NCBI RefSeq assembly: GCF_000422425.1 | Contig: NZ_AULT01000006.1 | Span: 62,001-126,000, forward strand | Reading direction: 5' to 3' | DNA from: Oceanospirillum beijerinckii DSM 7166 | Lineage (GTDB): Bacteria > Pseudomonadota > Gammaproteobacteria > Pseudomonadales > Halomonadaceae | DNA length: 64,000 bases | Part shown: positions 55,543-63,090 of the stretch, in pieces | Layout of the letters: each line of letters opens with the position of its first letter | Numbering within the stretch: position 1 is the first letter of the stretch | The notes under the pieces: generated by a model | Databases searched by the model: none | What the model saw: the letters and a program-made list of their open reading frames with translations, nothing else | Told to the model about the DNA's origin: nothing | Translations under genes and position numbers: made by a program

Positions 55543-56508
55543 TTAAACCTCAACGCCCAGATCTTTACCGACACGCTCGCCGCTGGCTTGCAGATCCGCA
55601 TGGTAAGAAGAGCGCACCATAGGACCACTGGCCACATTGGTGAAGCCCAGCTCCATGCCGATCTTTTCGTATTCTTTAAACTCTTCCGGCGTTACGTAAC
55701 GCTCAACTGCCAGATGGTATTTGGTTGGCTGCAGATACTGACCGATGGTCAGCATATCGACCTTGTTTGCTCTCAGGTCTTTCATCACCTGAATCATCTC
55801 TTCCTTGGTTTCACCCAAACCGACCATCAGGCCAGATTTGGTGGTGACTTCAGGATGAAGACGCTTAAATTGATACAACAGATTCAGCGACCAGTGGTAA
55901 TCCGCCCCTGGGCGCACAGACTTATACAGTGACGGTACGGTTTCCAGGTTGTGATTCAGTACATCAGGCAGATGCTCGCCCAGCTTTTCCAGAGCGAGCT
56001 CCAGGCGGCCACGGAAGTCTGGTACCAGAATCTCTACGGTCAGTTCCGGGTTTAATGCACGGGCTTCACGTACTACCTCAGCAAAATGCTCGGCACCACC
56101 GTCACGCAGATCATCACGATCCACCGAGGTGATCACGGCATAACGCAGATCCATCTTTTGAATCGATTCTGCCACATGACGGGGTTCTTCCGGGTCCAGG
56201 GCCATAGGATGGCCATGGGCCACATCACAGAACGGACAACGACGGGTACAGATCGCGCCCATCACCATAAAGGTGGCGGTACGCTTGCTGAAACACTCTG
56301 CCAGATTCGGACAGGAGGCTTCCTCACACACCGTGTGTAGATTCAGGTCACGCAGCTGCTTTTTGACTTTATTCACATTGCCATTACTGTGCGGATCGAT
56401 TCGAATCCACTCAGGTTTTCTCAGGCGTTTGCGTTCTGGGTCAGGCTTATGACGCAGACGCGCCATCTTGGATTCGCCTTTAAGCTCGGTTAAAGGAATC
56501 AATTCCAT
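55543..56508 (-). CDS. lipA: Lipoyl synthase LipA
   Basis: Radical-SAM enzyme inserting two sulfurs into octanoyl groups. The 321-residue protein has both cluster motifs: [12 protein letters not shown] (auxiliary cluster) and CTRRCPFC (SAM cluster), plus the C-terminal [11 protein letters not shown] with the cluster-ligating serine. It makes the cofactor used by GcvH, which explains its place among glycine cleavage genes. lipB is not next to it. Confidence 0.97.
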   Translation of the reverse strand: MELIPLTELKGESKMARLRHKPDPERKRLRKPEWIRIDPHSNGNVNKVKKQLRDLNLHTVCEEASCPNLAECFSKRTATFMVMGAICTRRCPFCDVAHGHPMALDPEEPRHVAESIQKMDLRYAVITSVDRDDLRDGGAEHFAEVVREARALNPELTVEILVPDFRGRLELALEKLGEHLPDVLNHNLETVPSLYKSVRPGADYHWSLNLLYQFKRLHPEVTTKSGLMVGLGETKEEMIQVMKDLRANKVDMLTIGQYLQPTKYHLAVERYVTPEEFKEYEKIGMELGFTNVASGPMVRSSYHADLQASGERVGKDLGVEV

Positions 56509-56609
56509 ACGTCACCTCACGGGTGTAATTGTTTTTATGCTTAGGGCCGGTAAAGGTCGGACAAACCTTTACCGGTTTTACAGATAGGAAGCAGAGCTAT
56601 CCGGGCGGA

Positions 56610-57737
56610 TTAGCCGCGGTAGTAACGCTGTTCAATGAAAGGCATGCGGGATACGGTCATTGGCAGTTTTTTGCCACGTACTTCAGCGTAAACAACGGTT
56701 TCCAGCGCACTGAATTCAGTGGCGACATAACCCATTGCAACAGGCTTACCGACAGTCGGACCAAAAGTACCACTGGTGACAACACCGATCTTGTTATCGG
56801 CTTCGTCAAACAGCTCTACACCTTCACGTACCGGTGCACGACCTTCACCCAACAGACCGACACGCTTACGAGTCCAGTCTTTGTTAGTGATCTGAGACAG
56901 TACTTTCTCAGCCCCTGGGAAACCACCCGCACGCTCACCGTCTGCACGACGACATTTGGAGATTGCCCAGATCAGGCTGCCTTCCAGTGGAGTCGTCGTC
57001 GTATCGATGTCGTGGCCATACAGACACAGACCCGATTCTAAACGCAGAGAGTCACGGGCACCCAGGCCAGTGGCTTCAATCTCAGATTGATCCAGGAACA
57101 GGCGACACAGACGCTCAGCGTCGGCAGATGGGATAGAGATCTCAAAACCATCTTCACCGGTGTAGCCCGAACGGGATACCAGGCAGTCGACGCCGTCGAT
57201 CTGCATCTGACGGGAATCCATAAACACCATTTCATTCACTTCCGGTGCCAGACGGGCCACGGCCTGGGCCGCTTCAGGACCTTGAATCGCCACCAGAGCG
57301 CGGTCGTCCAGCACTTCCAGTGTAACGTCATCACCCAGATTAGCCTGCATGTGAGCGACATCTTGCTCTTTACATGCGGCATTAACGACCACATAGATCC
57401 AGTCACCGTAGTTGGTCACCATCAGGTCATCCATGATGCCGCCTTCTTCGTTGGTAAACATGGCATAGCGCTGTTTACCCACAGGCAGATCAATGATATC
57501 AACTGGCACCAGCTTCTCTAAAGCCGCTGCGGCATTCGCACCGGTCAGCTTTACCTGGCCCATATGGGAAACATCAAACAGCCCCGCTTTTTCACGAGTT
57601 TGCAGGTGTTCCTTTTTAACACCCAGCGGGTACTGCACAGGCATTTCATAACCGGCAAAAGGTACCATTTTACCGCCCAGCTCTACGTGAAGATCAAACA
57701 AAGGCGTTTTCTTCAGAGCACCCTGTGTTTCAGCCAT
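56610..57737 (-). CDS. gcvT: Glycine cleavage system T protein (aminomethyltransferase)
   Basis: The 375-residue folate enzyme releases ammonia and makes 5,10-methylene-tetrahydrofolate from the GcvH-bound intermediate. Motifs: AGLFDVSHMGQVKLTG, the catalytic Asp region GGIMDDLMVTNYGD, SRSGYTGEDGFEIS and LLGEGRAPVREG. It is separated from gcvH and gcvP, which are on the other strand about 5 kb away. AGAGG precedes the ATG. lipA follows 101 bp downstream. Confidence 0.97.
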   Translation of the reverse strand: MAETQGALKKTPLFDLHVELGGKMVPFAGYEMPVQYPLGVKKEHLQTREKAGLFDVSHMGQVKLTGANAAAALEKLVPVDIIDLPVGKQRYAMFTNEEGGIMDDLMVTNYGDWIYVVVNAACKEQDVAHMQANLGDDVTLEVLDDRALVAIQGPEAAQAVARLAPEVNEMVFMDSRQMQIDGVDCLVSRSGYTGEDGFEISIPSADAERLCRLFLDQSEIEATGLGARDSLRLESGLCLYGHDIDTTTTPLEGSLIWAISKCRRADGERAGGFPGAEKVLSQITNKDWTRKRVGLLGEGRAPVREGVELFDEADNKIGVVTSGTFGPTVGKPVAMGYVATEFSALETVVYAEVRGKKLPMTVSRMPFIEQRYYRG

Positions 57738-57765
57738 ATCGAACCTCTTTGAATTTTTATGGGTT

Positions 57766-57900
57766 GGGAAAATATGTACTCAGCGTGCTGTTTATACTGA
57801 ATCAGACGTTCTACCCTAGCCTGATCAGCCGTTGCTAAACCCAAGCAGCCCCGGCCTCCTGAAAACACCCCTGGCCGGTAACACTGGAGTACATATCCCC
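57766..57900 (-). ncRNA. Candidate structured 5' leader of gcvT
   Basis: In the transcript GGGGATATGTACT (57900-57888) can pair with AGTACATATTTTCCC (57780-57766), closing about 107 bases. Inside, CCGGCC and GGCCGG form a strong GC hairpin (about 57848-57877), and further short helices are possible. The 3' arm ends 28 bases before the gcvT ATG, close to its ribosome site. I do not see the conserved core of the glycine riboswitch. The fold was drawn by eye only. Confidence 0.45.
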
Positions 57901-57931
57901 TTTGTGAATGAAAACATCAAGTCGATGGTAA

Positions 57932-57947
57932 AGATCTGTACAGATCT
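57932..57947. promoter_or_regulatory. Perfect 16-bp palindrome in gcvT upstream region
   Basis: AGATCTGTACAGATCT is fully self-complementary and lies just downstream of the predicted gcvT transcription start. It could be a second operator or an RNA hairpin in the leader. Confidence 0.5.
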
Positions 57948-57950
57948 CAA

Positions 57951-57986
57951 GTTTCCAATAGGAAACAAATTAGACCAATAGAAAAC
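57951..57986. promoter_or_regulatory. Predicted XRE-cupin operator pair over the gcvT promoter
   Basis: GTTTCCAATAGGAAAC (57951-57966) is a perfect inverted repeat around AATA. A half-match (CCAATAGAAAAC within 57971-57986) lies exactly 20 bp further. The predicted minus-strand promoter TTGCAT (57995-57990), 17 bases, TAATTT (57972-57967) is covered by both, so binding should repress or tightly gate gcvT. A matching pair is found upstream of sdaA. Confidence 0.7.
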
Positions 57987-58354
57987 CTGATGCAAGATTT
58001 TTTTCCAATTCAGGTCGTATTGCATCATGGAAAAGATAATAAAAATCTTTATTTTCAATGGGTTATTAAGATTGAGTGACATCGTTGGGTGTTGTAAAAA
58101 TCCCGAAACACCGGCTTATCCACAACAATAAAGGCCGCGCTTAGGTTTCTCAAAGGAAAATAATATCTGGAAAAGCGTGTACGATCGGAAATTCAGAGAA
58201 ATAAATACTTAAAGGTTCGCCAAGGGAGGGAATTTGGTAATTACGATGTTCCACTCAAAGGCTGATTCAGCGTGAGCCTCACTTCGAAACTAACTCAGGG
58301 GAAATATCAGGCTAAATAATCAATTTGATAATAAGATACGAGGATTAAAAGGGC
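57987..58354. other. Gene-free AT-rich region between gcvT and its regulator
   Basis: No supported gene. An 85-codon minus-strand frame at 57825-58082 has neither a ribosome site nor a recognisable motif. Beyond the gcvT promoter I see no strong hairpins here. Confidence 0.4.
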
Positions 58355-58406
58355 CGAAAAAAGAAGAGAAAAGAAAAAGAAAAGCGGGAAACGGCGCTTA
58401 CGCCGT
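58355..58406 (-). terminator. Terminator overlapping the end of the XRE-cupin gene
   Basis: ACGGCG-CTTA-CGCCGT (58391-58406) forms a hairpin that includes the stop region; on the minus strand a long pyrimidine tract (TTTTCTTTTTCTTTTCTC) follows. Confidence 0.6.
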
Positions 58407-59030
58407 CACCCAGATCACTATCGCATCGTCATCACTGGTGGATACCAGTGCATGACCCATCGCGCAATCATAATAAGCAGAGTCACCGGACATCAGCTCA
58501 ATCGGCTCATAGAACTCGGTATAGAGCAACACAGAGCCGCTTTCCACATACATAAACTCTTCTCCATCATGGCGCACCCACTCAGGGTACTCTTCAAAAG
58601 AGCGGGCTCTGACCGTTGTACGATAGGGAATCATCTTCTTTTTAGTCAGCTGAGTCGCCAGCAGTTCATGTTCATAAGTGGGCGTAGGATGCGGTGTACC
58701 TTCACCCTTACGGGTAATATCACGACGACCTACAGCTCCCATACCGCGAGTCGGCTCGCTGAACAGCTGTGGGATATCAATCCCTAACCCCTTGACCAAC
58801 TTATTTACAACGGAAAATGTCGGTGAGATCTGCTCATTTTCAATTTTAGACAGAGTGGAACGGGCAAGGCCGGTCAGCTTACTGGCTTCTTCCAGAGTCA
58901 GGCTTTGACTCAAACGAATCTCACGTACCCGCTGCCCTAACTGCAGAGGTTCGACATGAGCTTCAGCATCCGCCTCAGCACGACTAATCTGGACTTTTTC
59001 TTCTTTTAAGAAATGTGGCTCGTCAGGCAT
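58398..59030 (-). CDS. XRE-family regulator with C-terminal cupin sensor
   Basis: The 210-residue protein has an HTH at about 30-85 (LGQRVREIRLSQSLTLEEAS and ARSTLSKIENEQISPTFS) and a cupin beta barrel in the last 80 residues (EFMYVESGSVLLYTEFYEP, MSGDSAYYDCAMGHALVS), which normally binds a small metabolite. It lies between gcvT-lipA and sdaA-glyA-gcvHP, and paired palindromes occur near its own start and at gcvT. The same gene set in Pseudomonas aeruginosa is driven by the unrelated GcsR, so this would be a different control solution. Glycine or serine as effector is inference. Confidence 0.88.
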   Translation of the reverse strand: MPDEPHFLKEEKVQISRAEADAEAHVEPLQLGQRVREIRLSQSLTLEEASKLTGLARSTLSKIENEQISPTFSVVNKLVKGLGIDIPQLFSEPTRGMGAVGRRDITRKGEGTPHPTPTYEHELLATQLTKKKMIPYRTTVRARSFEEYPEWVRHDGEEFMYVESGSVLLYTEFYEPIELMSGDSAYYDCAMGHALVSTSDDDAIVIWVTA

Positions 59031-59149
59031 TTAACTTCTACTCCTTCGCTCCCGGTGTGGCACCAGGATGCTATTTTCAAAAATGGTACACAAGCACAGG
59101 TCTCTTTTAAAGAAACAATGTAGTCCCTGTATCAACAAAATATAAATAA

Positions 59150-59185
59150 GTTTCCTATAGGAAATTTTTGTTGCCAATTATAAAA
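59150..59185. promoter_or_regulatory. Predicted XRE-cupin operator pair between regulator and sdaA
   Basis: GTTTCCTATAGGAAAT (59150-59165) matches the gcvT operator in both arms; a left half-site GTTGCCAAT begins exactly 20 bp later (59170). The second site overlaps a possible sdaA -35 (TTGCCA 59171-59176, 17 bases, TAGTCT 59194-59199) and, on the other strand, a TATAAT (59182-59177) usable by the regulator gene. Confidence 0.7.
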
Positions 59186-59205
59186 TCTATTGCTAGTCTG
59201 AGCCT

Positions 59206-59297
59206 TAATGGTGCACTCCACTGCTTTTCATGAGAGTTCGGGTCTTAAACGACCCACGATAGGGGTGTCGTCTCTGAGACGAAAAGCAGTGGTTTTT
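59206..59297 (+). ncRNA. Candidate structured, terminated leader RNA upstream of sdaA
   Basis: CCACTGCTTTTC (59218-59229) pairs perfectly with GAAAAGCAGTGG (59281-59292), and TTTTT follows at once, as in a terminator. The closed 51 bases hold GGGTC-TTAAAC-GACCC, ACGA-TAGGGGTG-TCGT and CGTCT-CTG-AGACG hairpins, a multibranch arrangement. Starting from the promoter at 59171-59199 this would give an RNA of about 90 bases. It may be a small RNA or an attenuator/riboswitch for sdaA. Not matched to a known class. Confidence 0.5.
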
Positions 59298-59403
59298 AAG
59301 TGTGCAGGCGCTGTTAAACAAGCACTTATACATGGCCGTTTTTCAAAGCCTGCTCTTAATGATGTATCGGTTTATAAAGTATCAACGTGATTTTTACCCA
59401 CTT

Positions 59404-59459
59404 AAACAAAAGTATTTCGCTGCAAAATGCAGCACTTTGGTGAAGAGAAACTTTTGTTT
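59404..59459 (+). ncRNA. Second helical element in the sdaA leader
   Basis: AAACAAAAGT (59404-59413) pairs with ACTTTTGTTT (59450-59459) and encloses a GCTGC-AAAAT-GCAGC hairpin. It ends about 90 bases before the sdaA start. Role unknown. Confidence 0.45.
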
Positions 59460-59548
59460 GAGTGCTTTGCAATAGAAATAAGTCAGGTCATCAATAAACC
59501 CGACATGTCTCCCAGTAATTAAACAATAAAAAATCGGAGGCCAGAGCA

Positions 59549-60931
59549 ATGGCGCTCAGCATCTTTGATCTGTTCAAGGTGGGCATCGGCCCATCCAGCT
59601 CTCACACCGTTGGTCCTATGGTAGCGGCCAACCGCTTTCTTGATGAGCTGCGTGAAAAAGACCTGTTAACGGGCACTGCCCGTGTCAAGGTCGATTTATA
59701 TGGCTCTCTGGCCATGACAGGTGAAGGACACGCCACCGATATCGCTATATTACTGGGCCTGTTGGGTGAGCAGCCCGACTTGGTTAACCCGGATAAAGTC
59801 GCTGAATATATTCAGCAGATTGATGAGCAGGGTGAGTTGAATCTGGCTGGCGAGCGCCTGATTCCTTTTAACCGTAAAAGTGATCTGCCCTTCAATTTTG
59901 GCGAATCCCTGCCAAAGCATCCAAACGGTATGCGCTTTTATGCCTTTGATGCTGCAGGCATAGTGACTCTGGATAGCATCTACTATTCCATTGGCGGTGG
60001 TTTTGTACTGAGTGATGCCGAGGTGGATCAGAAAGGGGCTGCAGGCTCCGATAGCAGTGTACCTTATCGATTCAACAATGGCGTTGAGTTATTAAAAGTT
60101 TGTCGTCAGGAAAACCTGAGTATTGCGGATATTGTGCTGGCGAACGAAAAAGCACGCTTGGGCTCAGAAGAGAAAGTAAACGAAGCAGTGCTGAACATCT
60201 GGCATGTGATGGATAACTGTATTCGCCGTGGCTACCAGCAAACCGGGATCTTACCCGGTGGTTTAAAGATAAGACGTCGCGCTAACGAGCTGTACCGTGA
60301 ATTGACGGAAAAGCCGGAAAAAGCGCTGAAAGATCAGCTGTCGGTGATGGATTGGGTCAACCTGTACGCCATTGCCGTGAATGAAGAAAACGCTGCCGGT
60401 GGTCGTGTGGTAACAGCCCCCACCAATGGTGCAGCCGGGGTGATTCCTGCGGTGCTGGCCTATTATGACCGTTTTGTTCCGGGTTCCAACGAAGATGGCA
60501 TCGTACGCTTCCTGGCAACGGCAGCCGCCATTGGCATGCTGTACAAGCAAAATGCCTCAATCTCTGCCGCCGAAGTCGGCTGTCAGGGTGAGATTGGCGT
60601 GGCCTGCTCTATGGCTGCCGGTGCACTGTGTGCGGTACTGGGCGGTAACAATGAACAGGTTGAGAACGCGGCCGAGATCGGTATGGAACATAACCTGGGC
60701 CTGACCTGTGACCCTGTGGGTGGTCTGGTGCAGGTGCCTTGTATCGAACGTAATACCATGGGTGCTGTAAAAGCGATCAACGCGGCCCGTCTGGCCCTGC
60801 GTGGCGACGGTCAGCACCATGTATCTCTGGATTCGGTGATTGAGACCATGCGTCAGACCGGTCTGGATATGCAGGATAAATACAAAGAAACCTCTACCGG
60901 AGGTTTAGCTGTAAATGCAGTAGCTTGTTAA
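59549..60931 (+). CDS. sdaA: L-serine ammonia-lyase SdaA
   Basis: Iron-sulfur serine deaminase of 460 residues (single chain) making pyruvate and ammonia. Motifs: [37 protein letters not shown], and the [4Fe-4S] cysteines in [17 protein letters not shown] and [23 protein letters not shown] precedes ATG 59549. It heads sdaA-glyA-gcvH-gcvP: glycine plus a one-carbon unit becomes serine and then pyruvate. Confidence 0.97.
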   Translation: MALSIFDLFKVGIGPSSSHTVGPMVAANRFLDELREKDLLTGTARVKVDLYGSLAMTGEGHATDIAILLGLLGEQPDLVNPDKVAEYIQQIDEQGELNLAGERLIPFNRKSDLPFNFGESLPKHPNGMRFYAFDAAGIVTLDSIYYSIGGGFVLSDAEVDQKGAAGSDSSVPYRFNNGVELLKVCRQENLSIADIVLANEKARLGSEEKVNEAVLNIWHVMDNCIRRGYQQTGILPGGLKIRRRANELYRELTEKPEKALKDQLSVMDWVNLYAIAVNEENAAGGRVVTAPTNGAAGVIPAVLAYYDRFVPGSNEDGIVRFLATAAAIGMLYKQNASISAAEVGCQGEIGVACSMAAGALCAVLGGNNEQVENAAEIGMEHNLGLTCDPVGGLVQVPCIERNTMGAVKAINAARLALRGDGQHHVSLDSVIETMRQTGLDMQDKYKETSTGGLAVNAVAC

Positions 60932-60947
60932 AGGGCACACAACCGCA

Positions 60948-60982
60948 GCGGTGGCATCCCCTCATGTTACCGCAGCTTTTTT
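60948..60982 (+). terminator. Terminator or attenuator between sdaA and glyA
   Basis: GCGGTGGCA (60948-60956) pairs with TGTTACCGC (60965-60973) with two G-U pairs; AGC and T6 follow. It lies only 26 bases before glyA, so partial read-through would set the sdaA:glyA ratio. Confidence 0.65.
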
Positions 60983-61007
60983 AAAATAAGAAACAGAGAT
61001 AGACACC

Positions 61008-62312
61008 ATGAGCATGAGTGAACTGTACAGAAACGACGCAGTAAGCGAAAAGTTCTTTACCAGTAATCTGGCGGATAGCGATGCGGCAATCAAAGCGGCC
61101 ATTGAGCGTGAATTCCACCGCCAGGAAGACGGTATCGAGCTGATCGCTTCCGAGAATATCGTCTCTAAAGCGGTAATGCAGGCCCAGGGAACCGAGCTGA
61201 CAAATAAGTACGCTGAAGGTTACGTAGGTCGTCGTTACTACGGTGGTTGTGAATACGTTGATGAAGTGGAAGCGCTGGCGATTGAGCGTGCCAAACAACT
61301 GTTCAACTGCGAGTATGTCAACGTACAGCCTCACTCGGGTGCACAGGCTAACGGTGCCGTTTTTATGGCTCTGCTGCAGCCTGGCGACACTATTCTGGGT
61401 ATGTCTCTGGATGCCGGTGGTCACCTGACTCACGGTGCACGCCCTGCTCAATCCGGTAAATGGTTCAATGCGGAGCAATACGGTGTTGACCGTGAGACTC
61501 AGCGCATCGACTACGATGCGGTTGAAGCACAAGCAGTGGAGTGTCAGCCAAAGCTGATTATTGCCGGTGGCTCTGCAATCCCCCGTCAGATCGATTTTGC
61601 TCGTTTCCGTGCGATCGCTGACAAAGTAGGCGCATACTTGATGGTGGATATGGCGCACATCGCCGGTCTGATTGCCACAGGTCAGCACCCTAGCCCGTTG
61701 CCACATGCGCATATCGTTACAACGACGACACATAAAACCCTGCGCGGTCCCCGTGGCGGTATGATCCTGTCTAACGATCTGGAACTGGGTAAGAAGATCA
61801 ACTCTGCGGTCTTCCCAGGTCTGCAAGGTGGCCCTCTGATGCACGTGATCGCCTCTAAAGCCGTGGCTTTTGGTGAAGCATTGCAGCCTGAGTTCACAGA
61901 TTACATCAAGCAGGTGGTTAAAAACGCAGCAGTACTGGCTGAGACGCTGGTTGAGCGCGGTTGCGATATCGTCACCGGCGGTACTGATACGCACCTGATG
62001 CTGGTTGATCTGCGCCCTAAAGGTCTGAAAGGTAACGCCACAGAGGAATCTCTGGAGCGTGCCGGTATCACCTGTAACAAAAACGGTATTCCATTTGATC
62101 CTGAAAAGCCAATGGTAACGTCTGGTATCCGTCTGGGTACGCCTGCGGGCACCAGCCGTGGTTTCGGTGAAGAAGAGTTTCGTCTGATCGGCAATCTGAT
62201 TGGTGATGTACTGGATGGCCTGGCGGCGAATCCGGAAGATAACAGTGCAGCAGAAGAGCGTGTTCGTGCACAGGTTAAAGCACTGTGCGAACGTTTCCCG
62301 CTGTACCGTTAA
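61008..62312 (+). CDS. glyA: Serine hydroxymethyltransferase
   Basis: PLP enzyme interconverting serine and glycine with tetrahydrofolate. Its 434 residues include [47 protein letters not shown] and the PLP-lysine motif [14 protein letters not shown]. It starts at ATG 61008 (or 61014). Being within the glycine cluster, it is probably a dedicated copy for glycine breakdown. Confidence 0.97.
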   Translation: MSMSELYRNDAVSEKFFTSNLADSDAAIKAAIEREFHRQEDGIELIASENIVSKAVMQAQGTELTNKYAEGYVGRRYYGGCEYVDEVEALAIERAKQLFNCEYVNVQPHSGAQANGAVFMALLQPGDTILGMSLDAGGHLTHGARPAQSGKWFNAEQYGVDRETQRIDYDAVEAQAVECQPKLIIAGGSAIPRQIDFARFRAIADKVGAYLMVDMAHIAGLIATGQHPSPLPHAHIVTTTTHKTLRGPRGGMILSNDLELGKKINSAVFPGLQGGPLMHVIASKAVAFGEALQPEFTDYIKQVVKNAAVLAETLVERGCDIVTGGTDTHLMLVDLRPKGLKGNATEESLERAGITCNKNGIPFDPEKPMVTSGIRLGTPAGTSRGFGEEEFRLIGNLIGDVLDGLAANPEDNSAAEERVRAQVKALCERFPLYR

Positions 62313-62360
62313 TGGATGCTTTACAGCCTAAAAGTACCGTTTTTTACAAATAAAGTGTTG

Positions 62361-62409
62361 GCAGTACGGTAATAGTGAAAAAAAAGCACTATTGCGCATT
62401 GAGTACTGC
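62361..62409 (+). other. Nested hairpin in the glyA-gcvH spacer
   Basis: GCAGTAC (62361-62367) pairs with GTACTGC (62403-62409), enclosing AATAGTG (62371-62377) with CACTATT (62387-62393). No T-tract follows; a processing or regulatory fold is possible. Confidence 0.5.
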
Positions 62410-62495
62410 TAAGTTTTGAAGATAATCACTGGCGGCAGCTGGCCTCACTACTTTCCATCCTGCCATCCAATGTATTTAACACCGAGGATTTAGAT

Positions 62496-62888
62496 ATGAG
62501 CAACGTACCTGGCAATCTGAAATATGCAGCTTCTCACGAGTGGGTTCTGGACAATGGTGACGGTACTGTAACCGTCGGTATTTCTGACCACGCTCAGGAG
62601 CAGCTGGGTGACGTAGTATTCGTTGAGCTGCCAGAAGTGGGTCGTGAAGTAGAAGCGGGTGAAGAGTTCTCACTGGTTGAATCGGTAAAAGCCGCTTCTG
62701 ACATCTACTCTCCGGTATCAGGTGAAGTGGTTGAAGTAAACGAAGCACTGGAAGATGCCCCTGAAACGGTTAACGAGCATCCTTTTGCAGACGGTTGGAT
62801 TGCCAAAATCAAACTGGCTGATAGCGCTGAACTGGAAAACCTGCTGGATGCAGAAGCATACGAAGCTAAGGTTGCTGAAGAAGAGTAA
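62496..62888 (+). CDS. gcvH: Glycine cleavage system H protein
   Basis: The 130-residue lipoyl carrier has its lipoylation site K65 in [17 protein letters not shown], with the flanking beta sandwich ([27 protein letters not shown]). It shuttles the aminomethyl group from GcvP to GcvT; LipA at 55543 supplies its cofactor chemistry. ATG 62496 follows GAGGA. Confidence 0.98.
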   Translation: MSNVPGNLKYAASHEWVLDNGDGTVTVGISDHAQEQLGDVVFVELPEVGREVEAGEEFSLVESVKAASDIYSPVSGEVVEVNEALEDAPETVNEHPFADGWIAKIKLADSAELENLLDAEAYEAKVAEEE

Positions 62889-62895
62889 TTAATTT

Positions 62896-63069
62896 ACCGG
62901 AGGCACTGCAGTTAGAAACCCTCCGGTTATGAAGGGCTCAGATTCCAAGTCTTTTGGCGCTGAGCTTTCAAAATAAGATAGCCCCTCTTCTTGAATCTGA
63001 AACCAGTCCTGTCCTGGACAGGATTGAATAAGATAAACAAGGATCAGTGTCAGCCACTGAGACTGATCC
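62896..63069 (+). other. Hairpin-rich gcvH-gcvP spacer
   Basis: Four perfect inverted repeats follow each other: ACCGGAGG/CCTCCGGT (62896-62903, 62920-62927), TCAGATTC/GAATCTGA (62938-62945, 62993-63000), CCTGTCC-T-GGACAGG (about 63009-63023) and GGATCAGT/ACTGATCC (63042-63049, 63062-63069). None has a T-run. The last ends about 20 bases before gcvP. Confidence 0.55.
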
Positions 63070-63090
63070 GATTAAAACAGGTTGGAAAAA

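Noticed and set aside
57825-58082. 85-codon minus-strand gene between gcvT and the regulator
   Set aside because: It overlaps the operators, promoter and structured leader of gcvT and shows no protein features.
59208-59390. 60-codon frame in the sdaA leader as a leader peptide
   Set aside because: No ribosome site, no run of Gly/Ser codons, and it overlaps the strong RNA stem.
59206-59459. Glycine riboswitch upstream of sdaA
   Set aside because: The conserved core segments of the glycine aptamer cannot be found in the leader, nor upstream of gcvT, glyA, gcvH or gcvP.
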